In this document: one piece after another, positions 44,913-58,500 of the stretch | How positions within the stretch are numbered: the stretch's first letter is position 1 | Layout of the letters: every line of letters begins with the position of its first letter | NCBI GenBank assembly: GCA_026214975.1 | Contig: JAOBSW010000955.1 | Location: forward strand, 124,001-188,000 | Direction: 5' to 3' | Source: Gentiana macrophylla | Taxonomy: Eukaryota > Streptophyta > Magnoliopsida > Gentianales > Gentianaceae | DNA: 64,000 bases | Notes under the pieces: model-generated | Seen by the model: only the letters and a program-made list of their open reading frames with translations | Database searches by the model: none | What the model was told of the DNA's origin: nothing | Translations under genes and position numbers: made by a program

Positions 44913-45440
44913 TCGGCCTACCAGACTCAAAAAATAAGTCTGCAGGAAGACATCGAAATCCGGAGTCCTGCTGGTGTTTCAGAGGCAGGAAATATACACA
45001 TGTTACTAAGTATACAATTCGAAAAACTGCAAGTTAATGCATGACTTATTTAGGGGCAAGACACGCCACTGCGGATCTCAGTACTTCAGGTAAGCGCTAA
45101 AAATAAAATTAATGCAAGAGAACTTGCAAATATTTGCATATATAATAAAAAAACGTTGCACAATTTTGAAGCTTTTCTCCAAATTCTATAAGACAGACTC
45201 GAAAGCTCGAGCTCCACTAGTCGGACACAACAAAGTTTACAGATCAAACTTAACAAACTTAGCTCCGCAGGTCGGACTCACAAAATTTTGCATATCAAAC
45301 TTATTGGGCTAACCTCCGCAGGTCGGGCTAAGTCTAAAATCATTAAGTCTGCATGACAGGGAAACTGAGATTCATATACCGAACTCAACAATTCATTTAA
45401 GCATTGAGCTCTGCAGGTCAGAGTCAGCAAACTTACAGAC
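44630..45440 (+). repeat. Array of short GTCTGC...CAGAC palindromes
   Basis: About a dozen imperfect units of 25-36 bp, each with a small inverted repeat such as GTCTGCATGGCAGAC (44661), GTCTGCCTGACAGAC (44745) and GTCTGCCTACCAGAC (44775), separated by A-rich spacers. Scattered GCAGGTCGGACTC units continue to about 45440. A (AAT)20 run interrupts it. Confidence 0.8.
44852..44911 (+). repeat. (AAT)n microsatellite, ~20 units
   Basis: About 60 bp of AAT repeats with no visible interruptions. It lies inside the palindrome array. Confidence 0.95.
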
Positions 45441-45600
45441 TTAAAACACACTAAATCCCAAGACACATGAAAGTATTTGAAGTGAATCCAAGGCAAAAAC
45501 ACTTGGTTGATAACTTTGCATATATTATAAAATAATTGTACGAAAGTTACAATTTTTTAGAGAAGCAACAAAAAAGAAGCAAGTCCACAAGAAACTTGAT
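45441..45600. other. 3' flank of the coiled-coil gene
   Basis: AT-rich, no ORF. It would be the 3' untranslated region of the minus-strand gene ending at 45601. Confidence 0.4.
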
Positions 45601-45657
45601 CTATGCATCCGGAGCTGGACTTTGTTGTTTCACAGAAGAAGGAGGAGTTGATGCAGA
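45601..45657 (-). pseudogene. C-terminal end of the coiled-coil gene
   Basis: On the minus strand it encodes STPPSSVKQQSPAPDA and a TAG stop at 45601-45603, with a Pro/Ser-rich tail. It joins in frame with 60867 onward if E3 and one copy of its target duplication are removed. See the other parts at 60867-61367 and 62764-64000. Confidence 0.65.
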
Positions 45658-47609
45658 TGTTGAAATAGTGTCCTAAACCCAATCGGGTTGGACCGGATCC
45701 GACCGGTCGGATCATTTGTACTATTTCTTTATGTTTATGCATATATAAAATGGCTTATTACATTTGTCATATATATGTTCTTTTATAGAACCAATTATGA
45801 ATTGTTATATGATAACGTCCTTAGTATTAAACTGTGATAGAGAAACCATGATAGGAGATTATGGTTGATGAGATCTCTAATCACTTTAATGAGTTTGATA
45901 CTTAAATGTCTCTAGTCGACGTACTATCAAACAGGGCATTGATAGTATAAGCAGACTCAGCACGTATTAGATGTCTTCTGTCTTTAAGTAGGCGGGGATA
46001 GATCTCGTCTATCGAAGTGTAGAGACACTTGGACCGCACGTGGACGTGTATTAGAGAACGCGCGACGTTAGGATCGACCCACTTACAGATAAGTGTCACA
46101 CTATGTGGCGGTTGTGTAATTATCCTTAAGACCGAGTCTTCATGGCATCACGGTGTGGATTATCATGCTTTGACACTATTGAGGTTTCCACAGCCATGGG
46201 GCGATCATGCGGTAGTGATTGGGTGTGATCTTTGAAGCATCGCGGAGTATACATGATTGGTCGTCCGGGAATCGCGTGCACTTATCGAGTAGGGTAAATA
46301 TCCGAAAGGGCCTTCTTATAAGGAATGTCTTGTTCTCGTGAATCTTTGCAAAGTGGGAGTAAACGTGTTACTTGAGAGAGCTTGATATCGGTTTATAAGA
46401 TACGGTTGTTAATGCTTGACACTCGATGTACGACCGTATGGATATTGTTACAATGATAGATTGTAAGTTACACGAATCTTTGTTTCACATGAAAGGTAGT
46501 AGTCATTGCATTTGACTCTTCCGATGATTGGGGTCACGGTGTTTTTAGACGCTATCCCGTGATCGTTAGGCATGAAGGGCATTTTCGTAATTTGCACTTC
46601 TCGTGTCACGCCAACATATTCGAAGCCTATCGGGTCACACACATATGAACATCGTGCGGATTAAAATGTGGTTATAGATGATAACCAAATTAAGGAAAGT
46701 TTATCTCAAGACTATAAAGGTTATAGCGGTAAATTAATATGGTGGTATTTATTTATTATGAATAAATTAAATACAAGATATTAATTATGTTGATTAATTA
46801 AATGTGCATATGATGTATATGTTTTAAAATATGTATATATGATATACATGTATTTTGCAAATTAATTAATCATAACATTATATTAATTAAAGAATTTTCC
46901 ATAAGTCAAATTATGGAAAGTATATGGCGCCTCATTGAAGTGTGTATGACACATTTGGATTGTGCAATTTAATTAATAAGATTATCATATATTAATATTA
47001 GATATTAATGACTATAGATTTGCACACATGTGTAAATTGATTTATGGTAATAAAATAAAGATAGTCAATATTAGATATTGACAATATCTTGGAAATATTT
47101 AATATAAGATATTAAATTAAATGAGATAAATCAATCAATTATATTTTCCTTATTTTTTTGGTTAAAGGTTTTCCCTTCCTACAAGCTACTTGGGGCGCCC
47201 CTCTCTACTATAAATAAGAGGGCTTGCCAAGCTCTTTGGTACACCATAATTCCAAGAGCAATTGCTCTTGTGAAAATTGCAAGAACTCATAGTTCTTGTG
47301 TAAGAAAGAGGGGGCTTCCTATAGTGAGTTTGTGAGGGAGGAAAAAGTCCGGTCTAGCAACCGGGGTTTTCCAATAGCAATCCATGGTGGGATTCCGGCG
47401 GGCTGTTCGTGTGGACTAGCGGTAGAGGCCGAACACTTGGGCGGCTCCATGCTGAACTACTCTCCTTAGACGGTCAAAGCGTCGATCTTTTAGATCAACC
47501 AAGGTAACCACCGTCTTTAGTTTATTCGTTTATTGCTTAAACGAAGTCGATCTTGGGTCGATAGGAAATAAATTTTTGAATTCGCTGCGTTCCGCGTTGA
47601 TTTCTAACA
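45658..47609 (+). repeat. E3 5' LTR
   Basis: It starts TGTTGAAATAGTGTCC and ends GATTTCTAACA. The TATA box is at 47209-47216. It is highly similar to the 3' LTR along its whole length; differences are mostly one- to three-base gains or losses. Confidence 0.92.
47209..47216 (+). promoter_or_regulatory. LTR TATA box, E3 5' LTR
   Basis: TATAAATA is followed by AGAGGGCTTGCCAAGCTC, a stem-forming sequence. Its copy is at 60455-60462. Confidence 0.75.
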
Positions 47610-47630
47610 ACGATGGTATCGAGAGAGCTT
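47610..47630 (+). promoter_or_regulatory. Primer binding site of E3
   Basis: TGGTATCGAGAGAGCTTGAG begins at 47614, four bases after the LTR. TGGTATC is right for initiator-Met, with an altered GAGAGAGC continuation. Confidence 0.65.
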
Positions 47631-50600
47631 GAGCTTAAGCAATAAGCGTGTTTATACGCGTAGTTAATTTTATCGTTTAAATCACGTAATTAAAAGATGA
47701 TATATTTTGATTAAGTAAACGATACACTAAAAGAAATTTTTGTTTTGTGTATTTTATGTTTCAATGTAGTTCATAGTTGTGATTAGTCGATAGATGCAAG
47801 ATTCAAATCACGATACGTTAAGTCGAGGTTGAGTGATGGATTCTCGTGAACCCACTCTTCGTTAATTCGATGTGCTCGACTTTTCGTCCCGTGATATTTA
47901 TTGTGCATAGATATCTCGTTGTTTAGTCGTGTCATGGTTTAGAAACCAGCGACATCCCTTTTGATTACGAATCAAAAGGAAAGAAACAAAAGAGAGATTT
48001 AATTTTAATTTAATTTTAGAATAGTTCTAATTAATTAAAATTAAAATTAAAATCATTTAAAATTAATCGTTAATTTTATTTCGATTAAAATCATTTAATT
48101 AATTAAATGTTAATTAGTTAATTGATTAGATAAAATTATTTAATGGATTAAATGTTAATTGATTAATTAAGACGCAAGTAGTTAAATTTTAATTTTATCT
48201 TTTTCATAAGATTTAATTGTATGGATTAGATAGTGTAGATATAATATGATTATATGGACCCGATTGATCATGGACTCGACCGATAGGATAGATGTGAATG
48301 ATTTGATTTTCTATTGGTTTAAAAGTTGTCCCAGGCCGTTATGAAAACGTGACCTAGTTTATTTTCCGCATTTATCCCATTCCCGTTGACTCCCTCGTAT
48401 GCGCGGTGGTATATTAGATAGAATTGAATGTAAGAAGAATGGAGCGGAAGATTGAGACCAAAGAAAGACGAAAATAAAGATCCCATTGGAGAATGGTGCA
48501 TTAAAGATCCTATTGGCGGCGGCAGGCTACCCTTAGATTGTGACCGCTGGTTTCGTCGATTTGTATTCGAAACCGCACTCTAGGAAAAGTCCATGATCAT
48601 ACCGGTTACTTTACGCATTTATTTATTTTGTGCTTGTATTTATTTTATATGATACGATAGATGCATGACTAGGCACGATCTAGATAAATGTGTAGGATGT
48701 ATGTTTATAGAGATAGACATATTTATGATGAGACCATAATTAAAATTAATTAAGTGAATTAATTTAAATAAATACTTCCACCTCAAAAGAATCAAGTTGA
48801 AATTGCTCTCCCATATTATAATAACGGTGAAGAGCCCTTGTTCGGATCCAACTCATCGCCCAAAGCAGGGGTTGACCTACCTCGGGTATATCGTCATTAT
48901 CGAGATATGATCGTATGAGATCTCACGAATATTGGGGTTATGACTTGACTAAGAATTCTCTCGGCCACCAGCCAAAGCGGGGTCGTTTGGATTTTAGAGG
49001 CAAGAGTTTGACTACTTCATAAGATGAAAATTGTCAAAGAGTTGACTAGTCAAACAACAAGAGTCGTATAAGATACGATTGACAAAGGGATGTTGTCTAC
49101 CTATTATGCTATTTTCGGCCCACCAGCCAAAGCGGGGGTCGGGGTAGTTTAGTGGGATCTTATCCACTAAAGAAATTAATAATTCTTGAAAGTCAATTGG
49201 AAGTAGTTGACTAGTGGGAGCAAAATCATAAACCAAAAGACCATTTTTGATTTTATGTGTATAAACAACAACACTCATTTATTTTCATTTTTATGTTGTA
49301 GTTTTAGCAAACTTTATATTTATGTTTAATTCTCGATTAGTAAAACCAAATTATGACTGTTAATTTTGAGAAACATTCTCAAATATGGTTAAGTAATTTT
49401 AATCCTTTTAAAAATAAGCAATGACATGAGCCATCCCGTTATAGTAGTTAGAGACAAGGAGATTACATAATTGATGCGAAGCTCGAGACTTTAATTATTA
49501 ATGAAAGCGGAAGCTCATGATATGATTAAATCATTTGAAATAAGTTTCAACGAATTAGTCATATATTGGATACGATCCAAGATGATCATTCAGTCATACG
49601 ATGACAATTAATTCAAACGTTGAATAAGAATGACCACATCTAATTTTGGAAAGGTTGTTTTCAAAATTATAAGATTTAAGTATCGACTTAATTCTATCAT
49701 TGCTTAAAGGTTAATTAAATAGTCAATGTTTTGAATACGATTCAAAAGGATGAATAAACTATTTAATAAACTTTAGATTTTCCTTATGAAAGGAAATTGA
49801 AAACATAGCTCTTGTGATCTTTCTTAAGTCTTATGAAGACTACAATAAGAAACATTTCTCAAGTGCTTAAAGGATTAAAAGGGAAAGTTAGGGCATGTGC
49901 TTAAATAGAGAACTTATTGAAGTTTCTATTATAGGCAAAGTCTGTTGAGATAAATCTATCTAAGTTCAAGTCAACTCTTAGATATATGATATCTTACGAG
50001 TGTGATTAAATTAGAAAGATTAAATACTGAGATATGGAAGGTGAAGCAAATGTTGTAATACTTACCATATTGCGGATCTAGTAAAGCGATAAGGAACTAA
50101 ATAAATGTTATTATGTTCGGTTCTTATGAAGAACATACTTTCGATTATCCGTCAGATTTGAGAGACATATTCAATTGTAAAGAATAAATGTTATTCGATA
50201 AAGTTGGAAGGTCTTTGAATCCAACATACTAGATTGATGTCACCATATAGTTGATATATGTGATAAGATCTCAACTAAATATTTGTATGGTTGTTATCCT
50301 TGATTTGTGGTTACTACTGACATATAGTCTCTCCGGAAGGAAGCGTGTAATTAAACGTCATTCGATGATGTTGAACCATATGATTATGAATCATGTGGGT
50401 TATACGTATTTTATCCAAAAAGGACTAAAATACCCTTTTTAAGAAAAGGTTGTAAGATCTAGAAAAATTGTCTAAAGCCTAAACATACCGATGTTTGTTG
50501 GCTTATGACAATTAATGCTACAAATAATTATTTGTTAATCTCTATAACTATTTTTAGAAATAGTCAAGTGTGTACTCGATGAAGTGCATAATTGTAAATC

Positions 50601-52627
50601 CCGAAAAGTTCGAGCTAGTATGCGAATATGAGATTGATGAGCTACTTAGGAATTAATCTTCAATTAGATTGAAGTAATTAATACACTCAAGGTGTTTTAA
50701 GTCGTCTGCGAAAGGAATAAGATTCTCCTTCAAGGATACCATATTTGGGATACGCAATTGGATTGTGTTCCCAAAATGGAAATAACACTTTATATGATAA
50801 AGGTGTGACGCAAGCCATCGCGAAGTATCCCTTACCCGTTTCGGGATAGTGCCTTATACTTAACCGAGTTCCAAAAATAAAGGTTGAATAAATTCCATAT
50901 TAGATATGGAAGAGGATAATGTCGAATCTATCTTAACCGATGATTTGAAGTTGTCATAGGCAAAGTCGTAAAGGCTTGGAGCCTAGTACGACATATGCAA
51001 CTTTGTGGAATATCTTAGCAAGTACGCTTGATATTGTTTACTTGTTCAGGAGCAAAATGTTTGTCTCCAAACATCTTTGTCTTTAAAGGAAGTGTTTCTT
51101 CCAAAAGAAGCAGTGGGAGTGAATCGAGATCTCAAAGGAGTTTGAGAACCACAAAGATATATTCAACCATTGGAACATGAAAGGGGACGCCGATATAGCA
51201 ATGAGGTGTACAACACTTTGCCAAAGTGCACACAAATGTTTTGTAAGTCTGTGGATGACCTAAAGCCTGAAAGGGCTGTTGGTATGTTCATCTTGAAGAA
51301 TGAATATCTCATGACTTATAAAAGAACGTTTAAAAGGCAAGATTGAGAGATATGGCCAGAGCCATAATATCTCGAATTAGATTCCATCGCTGACAACCAG
51401 GTTATGAACCTAGTCATCTTACCTGTAGGAATGTCCCCGTAAGGCTGAGCCCAGTTCTATTCGGATAATACTTGTTATAACTTCGTATCATGGCTATATG
51501 ATAGTGTTGAAAACGTTGGGCACACAACCTGATGTTCATAGACGATAACATGATATGTGAGCCCACGAGGTCCATTTATGGACTCAAACAAGTTTCTCTA
51601 GAAAATTTCTTTTGTTTGATAATCAAATCAGTTTGATTTAGTCAAAAGAAGGATATGCCCTATGTGCAAGAGGGATAGTGGGAGTGTGTTACGATTTTTG
51701 AGTAAGGTATTGGATATCTCTCTCGAGAATTAATACCCCATGTCACAGTCGATTAATGTTTGGTAATTCAAGGTCTTTACGAAAGCACTTGGATTAGCAG
51801 TTCTTATTTTTTTTGGAAATAAGAATCTATAGCGATAGATTTAACTGCTGTTAGATTATAGTTTACCCATACAGATGTGATGCTAAAAGGTTTAGCATAG
51901 ATCACGATAGGAGACACTGCTAGCCCGTGTTCTCAAAATCTATCTATGTTAGGACGTTAGTCCTAAAGATGAGGTGAAGGATGATGCTTATGAAAGGTTT
52001 CCTTTGCTACGGCAATTGGAACCATCATAAAAGTTATGCTAGAGGTTCACACTCCATGAATAGTCATGAGCTAGTATGAAAGTAATTCTAGCAAATGTCG
52101 AGAATATCCTTAAACAAGTTAAGGAAAGATTCCTAATTTATTGAAACCTGGAATCAGATAAACGTAGATATACAGACATATATCCTAAGTCTTATGAAGG
52201 CAAGTGGGAGCTACAGTCTGGGTTTGCAGTCACTTTGTTTAAGTGATACAGTGAGCTAGAAATGTTCTAGCTTATGGGCCACTGTAAATTCTACAACTAG
52301 GCCAAAACACAGTAGTGCCTTGGAGGCGCAGCGGGAGCAGTGCATGGATCTAGAAGGTTCATTCCTGAACCTAATGCGGTTCTTCCACCTTTTCTATATA
52401 GCTGATATAGTAAGTGGATTCATTGCTTGAAGCAAGGACCAGGGTCTCGTCAGAGATTCATGTGTGTGTTGAGGCAGTTCCTTTGACTAGGTCAAATGGA
52501 ACATGATATGTAGATAGTCTGAGTCCCCACGGATAGCGATCCGTTCACGGATAAGGCTGGTTGCGAGTATTGCATGAGATTCTTGTGTTTCAACTTGGTC
52601 TTGTGTGTGCGAGTGATTGGTTTTAGG
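47631..52627 (+). pseudogene. E3 interior: heavily decayed copia gag-pol
   Basis: No frame over about 90 codons remains. Traces include a gag-like KAEAHDMIKSFEISF (49500-49550), an RT N-terminus DNQVMNLVILPVGMSP (51390-51440, compare copia DNQVWNLVDLP), and IYGLKQVSLENFF plus SGSVLRF near 51580-51700 (compare SIYGLKQASRSWN...). YVDD is not found. AT-rich direct and inverted runs fill 48000-48160. Order and PPT fit copia. Its protein content cannot be reconstructed from this copy. Confidence 0.6.
48845..49145 (+). repeat. Three spaced copies of a CCAAAGCGGGG leader motif
   Basis: CGCCCAAAGCAGGGGTTGAC (48857), CCACCAGCCAAAGCGGGGTC (48965) and CCCACCAGCCAAAGCGGGGG (49119) recur about 110-155 bp apart, with related flanks. 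They lie in the E3 leader. Confidence 0.7.
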
Positions 52628-52640
52628 CCAAGTGGGAGAT
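52628..52640 (+). promoter_or_regulatory. Polypurine tract of E3
   Basis: CCAAGTGGGAGAT directly precedes the LTR start TGTTGAAATAG. This is a typical copia PPT. Confidence 0.85.
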
Positions 52641-54137
52641 TGTTGAAATAGTGTCCTAAACCCAATCGGGTTGGACCGGATCCGACCGGGTCGGATCATT
52701 TGTACTATTTCTTTATTGTTATGCATATATAAAATGGCTTATTCTCGTTGTCATATATATGTTCTTTTATAGAACCAATTATGAATTGTTATATGATAAC
52801 GTCCCTTAGTATTAAAAGCGTGATAGAGAAACCATGATAGGAGATTATGGTTGATGAGATCTCTAATCACTTTAATGAGTTTGATACTTAAATGTCTCTA
52901 GCCGACGTACTATCAAACAGGGCATTGATAGTATAAGCAGACTAGCACGTATTAGATGTCTTACGTCTTGGAGGCGAGGATAGATCTCGTCTATCGAAGT
53001 GTAGAGACACTTGGGTATGACGTGGGCGTGTATTAGAGAATCGCGACGTTAGATCGACTCCACTTACACACGATAAGTGTCACACTATGTGGCGGTTGTG
53101 TAATTATCCTTAAGACCGAGTCTTCATGGCATCACGGTGTGGATTATCATGCTTTGACACTATTGAGGTTTCCACAGCCATGCGGGCGATCATGCGGTAG
53201 TGATTGGGTGTGATCTTGAAGCACGCGGAGTATACATGATTGGTCGTCGGGAATCGTGTACCCTATGAGTAGGGGTAAATATCCGAAAGGGCCTTCTTAT
53301 AAGGAATGTCTTGTTCTCGTGAATCTTTGCAAAGTGGGAGTAAACGTGTTACTTCGAGAGAGCTTGATATCCAGTTTATAAGATACGGTTGTTAATGCTT
53401 GACACTCGATATGCGACCGTATGGATATTGTTACGCCGATAGATTGTAAGTTACACGGTAATAGCTGTTTCACATGAAAGGTAGTAGTCATTGCATTTGA
53501 CTCTTCCGATGATTGGGGGTCACGGTGTGTTCTTTAGACGCTATCCCGTGATCGTTAGGCATGAAGGGCATTTTAAGTAATTTGCACTTCGTGTCTACGC
53601 CAACATATTCGGAAGCCTATCGGGTCACACACATATGAACATCGTGCCGGATTAAAATGTGGTTATAGATGATAACCAAATTAAGGAAAGTTTATCTCAA
53701 GACTATAAAGGTTATAGCGGTAAATTAATATGGTGGTATTTATTTATTATGAATAAATTAAATACAAGATATTAATTATGTTGATTAATTAAATGTGTAT
53801 ATGATGTATATGTGTTAAAATATGTATATATGATATACATGTATTTTACAAATTAATTAATCATAACATTATATTAATTAAAGAATTTTCCATAAGTTTC
53901 AAATTATGGAAAGTATATGGCGCCTCATTGAAGTGTGTATGATGGCATTTGGATTGTCAGAATTTAATTAATAAGATTATCATATATTAATATTAGATAT
54001 TAATGACTATAGAGATTTGCACATGTGTGTAAATTGATTTATAGTAATAAAATAAAGATAATCAATATTAGATATTGACAATATCTTGGAAATATTTAAT
54101 ATAAGATATTAAATTAAATGAGATAAATCAATCAATT

Positions 54138-54330
54138 CACTACAAGAAAAATGACTTTCAGTGACAAAAACTTAATGATAGGAGGCAAATCCCGTCATTA
54201 AGGGGTAGTTATAATGACGGGACCTAAATTATTTTTCTTGTTGAACACCAAATATGAATTCCCGTCATTAATGACCTTATATCCCATCATTAGTAGTCCG
54301 ATAAAAAGAGTCCTCTCATTATTCATAAAA
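54138..54330. repeat. Left terminal and subterminal repeats of CACTA
   Basis: After the TIR, CCCGTCATTAAG (54189), TAATGACGGGACC (54212), CCCGTCATTAATG (54260) and CCCATCATTAG (54283) occur within 150 bp. Confidence 0.85.
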
Positions 54331-54576
54331 TTTTATGTTCAAAAACCAAAAAATTTTTTGTACACTTTTTTTAAGGAATAAATTTTTTTTGACGGAAAGT
54401 AATATAAAACTTATAATGCAAAACCCACCCCTTCCAAATAAAAAAAAACCAACATCAAATTCGACCAGTCGTATTTTTCAGATCATTCCCAATTCCCAAC
54501 CCCTAGGGTATTCCAAAATCACCCAAATCGACTACCTAGCACCTCCACCCAAATCGAGTAATAAAATTTCGTTAAA

Positions 54577-55500
54577 CACCATGGTTGTTCGTTCTCCCCC
54601 AGCTGTTAGGACCGAGTGTTTGTCTAGTGATAAGCGCCTTATCCCTCATGGAGGAATTATTGAGCTATACCGGTTCCTTAAATGACGAAGAAGATGACGA
54701 TTTATCATACTCCGGTTAAATCGCTTACTACGTGGATGAGACTGGCTCTATCTCTGCAACGGAAGCTTCTCTTGGTCGAAAATCGACTTCGCTGGAGGTC
54801 TCTTGCACCCTGGGTGATTATGACACTACACTAGCAGCCATAGCTGATTTGGTGGCTCCTATTTTTCATACGAAAGAGGATATTGCAGCACCTACTTCTG
54901 GCAAGGGGAAGGAGGCAGAGTTTCCACCTAGGATGCTTCAGGTGGTGCGTGAGGACGACACACCTTTAGTAAGAAACTACCAGCACCACAGGTAACCATT
55001 TTTCTTGTCTATTCCAATTTTGAGAAAGGTATATCTTTTCCACCCCTAAAACCAACGGGAGTTGAAGTGGCATATGACACAATTGAAAAATCTACTGAAA
55101 CTAATGGAATGAAAGTCAACTGGGCAAAATATTCTTTGATGACAGAGTGATAATTCATGACACTAATGTATGTAGGTGCACTCCCAAATTTCAGCCTATA
55201 AACTTAGATGTGAGATGTTGATAAGGATCCTTATGTGTGCCTCATTGGGTACTTTGTGGTTAGATTTCCAGTTAAAAAGGCTTTCGAAAACTTAAGAGCA
55301 AGATGGGATGTTTACCATAAAGTAATGTACCACCCTCCGGTTGGATAATCTTCAATTTAATTCTTTAGTGAAGAAGACCTTTCCAACCTCTACAATGGAG
55401 GTCCTTACTTTGTTTATGGTAACTCTCTGCTTATGAGAAGGATTCCCAAAGTGTTTAAATTACATCAAAAATATATCAGTATTATGCCAAATGGGTTTAA
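54577..55500 (+). pseudogene. DUF4283-like gene fragment carried by CACTA
   Basis: A first frame gives MEELLSYTGSLNDEEDDDL (from 54646), then ETGSISATEASLGRKST to about 54995. At 55226-55470 the translation YVCLIGYFVVRFPVKKAFEN, then YHKVMYHPP, FFSEEDLSNLYNGGPYFVYG and LLMRRIPKVF matches the DUF4283 pattern (VGYF...P...W...F.F.....L.GGPW...G..L.LR.W.P). That domain occurs in plant LINE ORF1 and zinc-knuckle proteins. Stops and shifts break it, and the tryptophans of GGPW and RxWxP are lost. I infer a captured fragment; decay prevents saying from what source. Confidence 0.55.
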
Positions 55501-58500
55501 AGTGCAAGAGAATGGTATGATATGCACAGCTGTATAAGCTGTAATTATTTCAGATCTTACACCATTTGCATCTCGTATGAGTTGATTCCACTCATCTAGA
55601 AAGATTCATGGAAAAATTACCTTCCCCATAATCATAGAAGTTGTGGAAATCTTATACTACATGATTTTATGTTCTTATATATTTGTTTGTGTTTATTATG
55701 TTGGCCGGGACCCTTTTTATGTGTCTATGTGTCCTACGTTTATCAAACTCTTAGTCATTAAGAATCATATATTCATTAGCTCAAATTTTTCTGGTGATAT
55801 GATGATATATCAGTTATTATTGTCTCGCTGATGAGATGGAAAACTCATCTATTTTAAATGTCTGTTGATAATTTTCCTGTGAGGTATTTTAAATCCCATT
55901 AATCGTGTATTGTATGTTCACCGGATTCCTTTCGAGATAGACTTTCTCATCGGAGTTTCTCTTATAACCCTGCAAATTTGCCTAAAATCGTTGGGAATTA
56001 TATTTACTCATTCGGAAATTACCTTCTTTGGAATGATTAGTAAGGAATTTTAATTTCAGAGACAATCCTCACGCAGGGACTATACTTGTTCCAGATCATA
56101 CTTTAAACAACTTGGCTGACATTGTAGGACAGCTACTACCATTGATTCTTCCTAGGTATGGAAATTGTTCTGCTATGTGATACATTTACTTATAGAACAA
56201 TCTTTACCATATAATGTAGTTGACAAAGGGTCAATTGCTACTTTTTTGGTTGATTATGAGAAGAGCTATGTGCATGCTCCTGCAATTAAAAGCAATGTGA
56301 AGAAAATGGAGGGCAAGGATAAGCAAAGGTAATCAATTCCCTTATACTTCTTCCACATGTGTGGCCAGTATTTGTTTGTGAAATTTTTGACTTGTTCTTA
56401 TGACAAAAGTCCATATATTATGCATGTTGGATTCGCATATGGTAATATCTAACTGTTTGTAATATATGGAACTAAAATATTATTTGAATGGAACCATACC
56501 TTTACTTTCTGTATCCAAGTACTAGATTAGATCCTATGTTGGCTCATTTTCTTTAGAGTACAGTCCCTTTTGTAATAACTTTGTAATTCGGAGACTATTA
56601 CTTGTTATTGTCTTTCTCTCCTTAATTTTATGCTTTATTTATGTACATTTCTATAAATGTGCATGTGTAATTGATTAACTGGGTGGGCATATGCACTTAA
56701 TTGTTTGGCAAAAGTATTATTTATAAGTTAATGAAGGCAGTTCTTTAGAATGTGTTATTTCAACTCATTAATGTCTCAATTCATGCCATATATTATATGT
56801 AGTATAAATTATCAGGATAGGTTTTGTTGGGATATATTGTTGCAGTATTCATGCATTTATAATGACTTTATGGTTAATAGTATCTTTATTACTCCACAAA
56901 AGCCGATTATTTACATGTGCTATTTGTCACTTTGATGGTTCTTGAATATCCAGGGTTCACAGGCCTTAACATCGTTTGCAACTTGATTTCTCTGTCTGAG
57001 TTTCCATTTTGTACTAATAATTGAATCTAGCTAGAATCTACTTGCAGGTTTAAAACTGAAACTTGAATAATCTGATTTGTCTTATAATCGGTTGTTTCGA
57101 GATGTTGAACAAATGTTTAAGCCTACACTATTGTTTTCCTAATTCATTAGTGTACTTGTTCTACTCTCCTTAGCAGAATGTACGTCCCAGATGAAGAAGA
57201 TGAAGAACTTGTTGACGCTCTCAAAGAAAGTTATAGAATCTCATCCACGATACGTTAATGGAAGTATATTACCACCTCATCCCATCTACCATCCATCGAG
57301 TACAGGTAATGAGTCAAGGAACATGCATTAACGAGTCAAGGAACATGCATTAATTAGTTTTTTTTGTCCTTCCTTATTCCTAGTAATCCTCAAAATATTG
57401 TTGTGATAAGACAATAAAAAAACAGGGCAAAAAAAACTGTATAATTCAGTCAAAGTAGAAAGGTTTATTAATTTAAGTATTATAATAATAGAGTTTATCA
57501 AATGATTTTAGTTATTACACAAAGGTTGTTTTTGTTCATGTCTAATCCTTCCTGGAAAATCTTCTAGGTAATAAGTGTCCCTTATGCTATGTGTGAGTCT
57601 TCAATATGTGCTTTTAATGTGCCAAAATGTAGTATGTTTTACCTCTGTTTTATGACTCTGTCTTGTGCTCTTTTTGAGTTTTTATCAGGTGCATGTATGG
57701 TTTATTAAGTAGCAGTTTGCATGTGCTTTGGTCTTGCATCTTTCGGGTCTTATTAGGTCTCTGAGTTAGCCCTGCCTTAGTGTACATTTTTGTTTAGTCA
57801 CGTTTGAGTCATGTAAGCATGAGTGTCTGTCCATCTGCTTTTGGTCCAGGCCGTCCAGCCTATAGTTTTTAGTGTCTGTCTGCATTACGTTCATGTTTTG
57901 AGTCTTAGTTCATATGAGTGTGAGTCATTATTTGTGCATCAATGTATGTTTTGCATCTAGTTTTTGGTTCAGGTCTTCAAGTTTAGTTCATGTATGTATT
58001 TAAGTCTATAAAGTTTCTAGTCTCAGGATACTTAAGGTTGTGATTTCCAAGTCCTATTATGCGGTCTGCATTCTGTTGAGTCAGTCTTGCATCCATCCTC
58101 GTCCAGTTTTGATCAATAGAGTCAGTTGCATTAGGTCTTGTTGGCTCAAGTCTATTTTAGCCTGAGTCGTAGCTCTTTGTTTCAGTCCTTGTTTTGTGAA
58201 TCTTGTCTTTGTGGTCATGCATATGCTTTTAGTTCTTGTTCAGGTTCTGTTGTTGAAGTCTGACCATGTCCAGATTCTTGCTCTAATACGTCCCGAGTCT
58301 ATCCATGGCATGTCCGGACTTGTGCAGGACATGTCTAGACAGGCCCGGACTTGTCCAAGACATGTCCCGTTTGGTGTCCAAGGATGTCCCATGACCTTCT
58401 ATGCATGCTGTGTGAATGAAATATGAAATATGATGAAATGTGGATCTGAGATGTGTATGAGCAATGACATGATTGATTTTTAATGATTGTAGCAAAGTAA

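Noticed and set aside
44727..44930. Minus-strand ORF with a run of about 20 Tyr codons
   Set aside because: It is only the translation of the (AAT)n microsatellite and its palindromic flanks.
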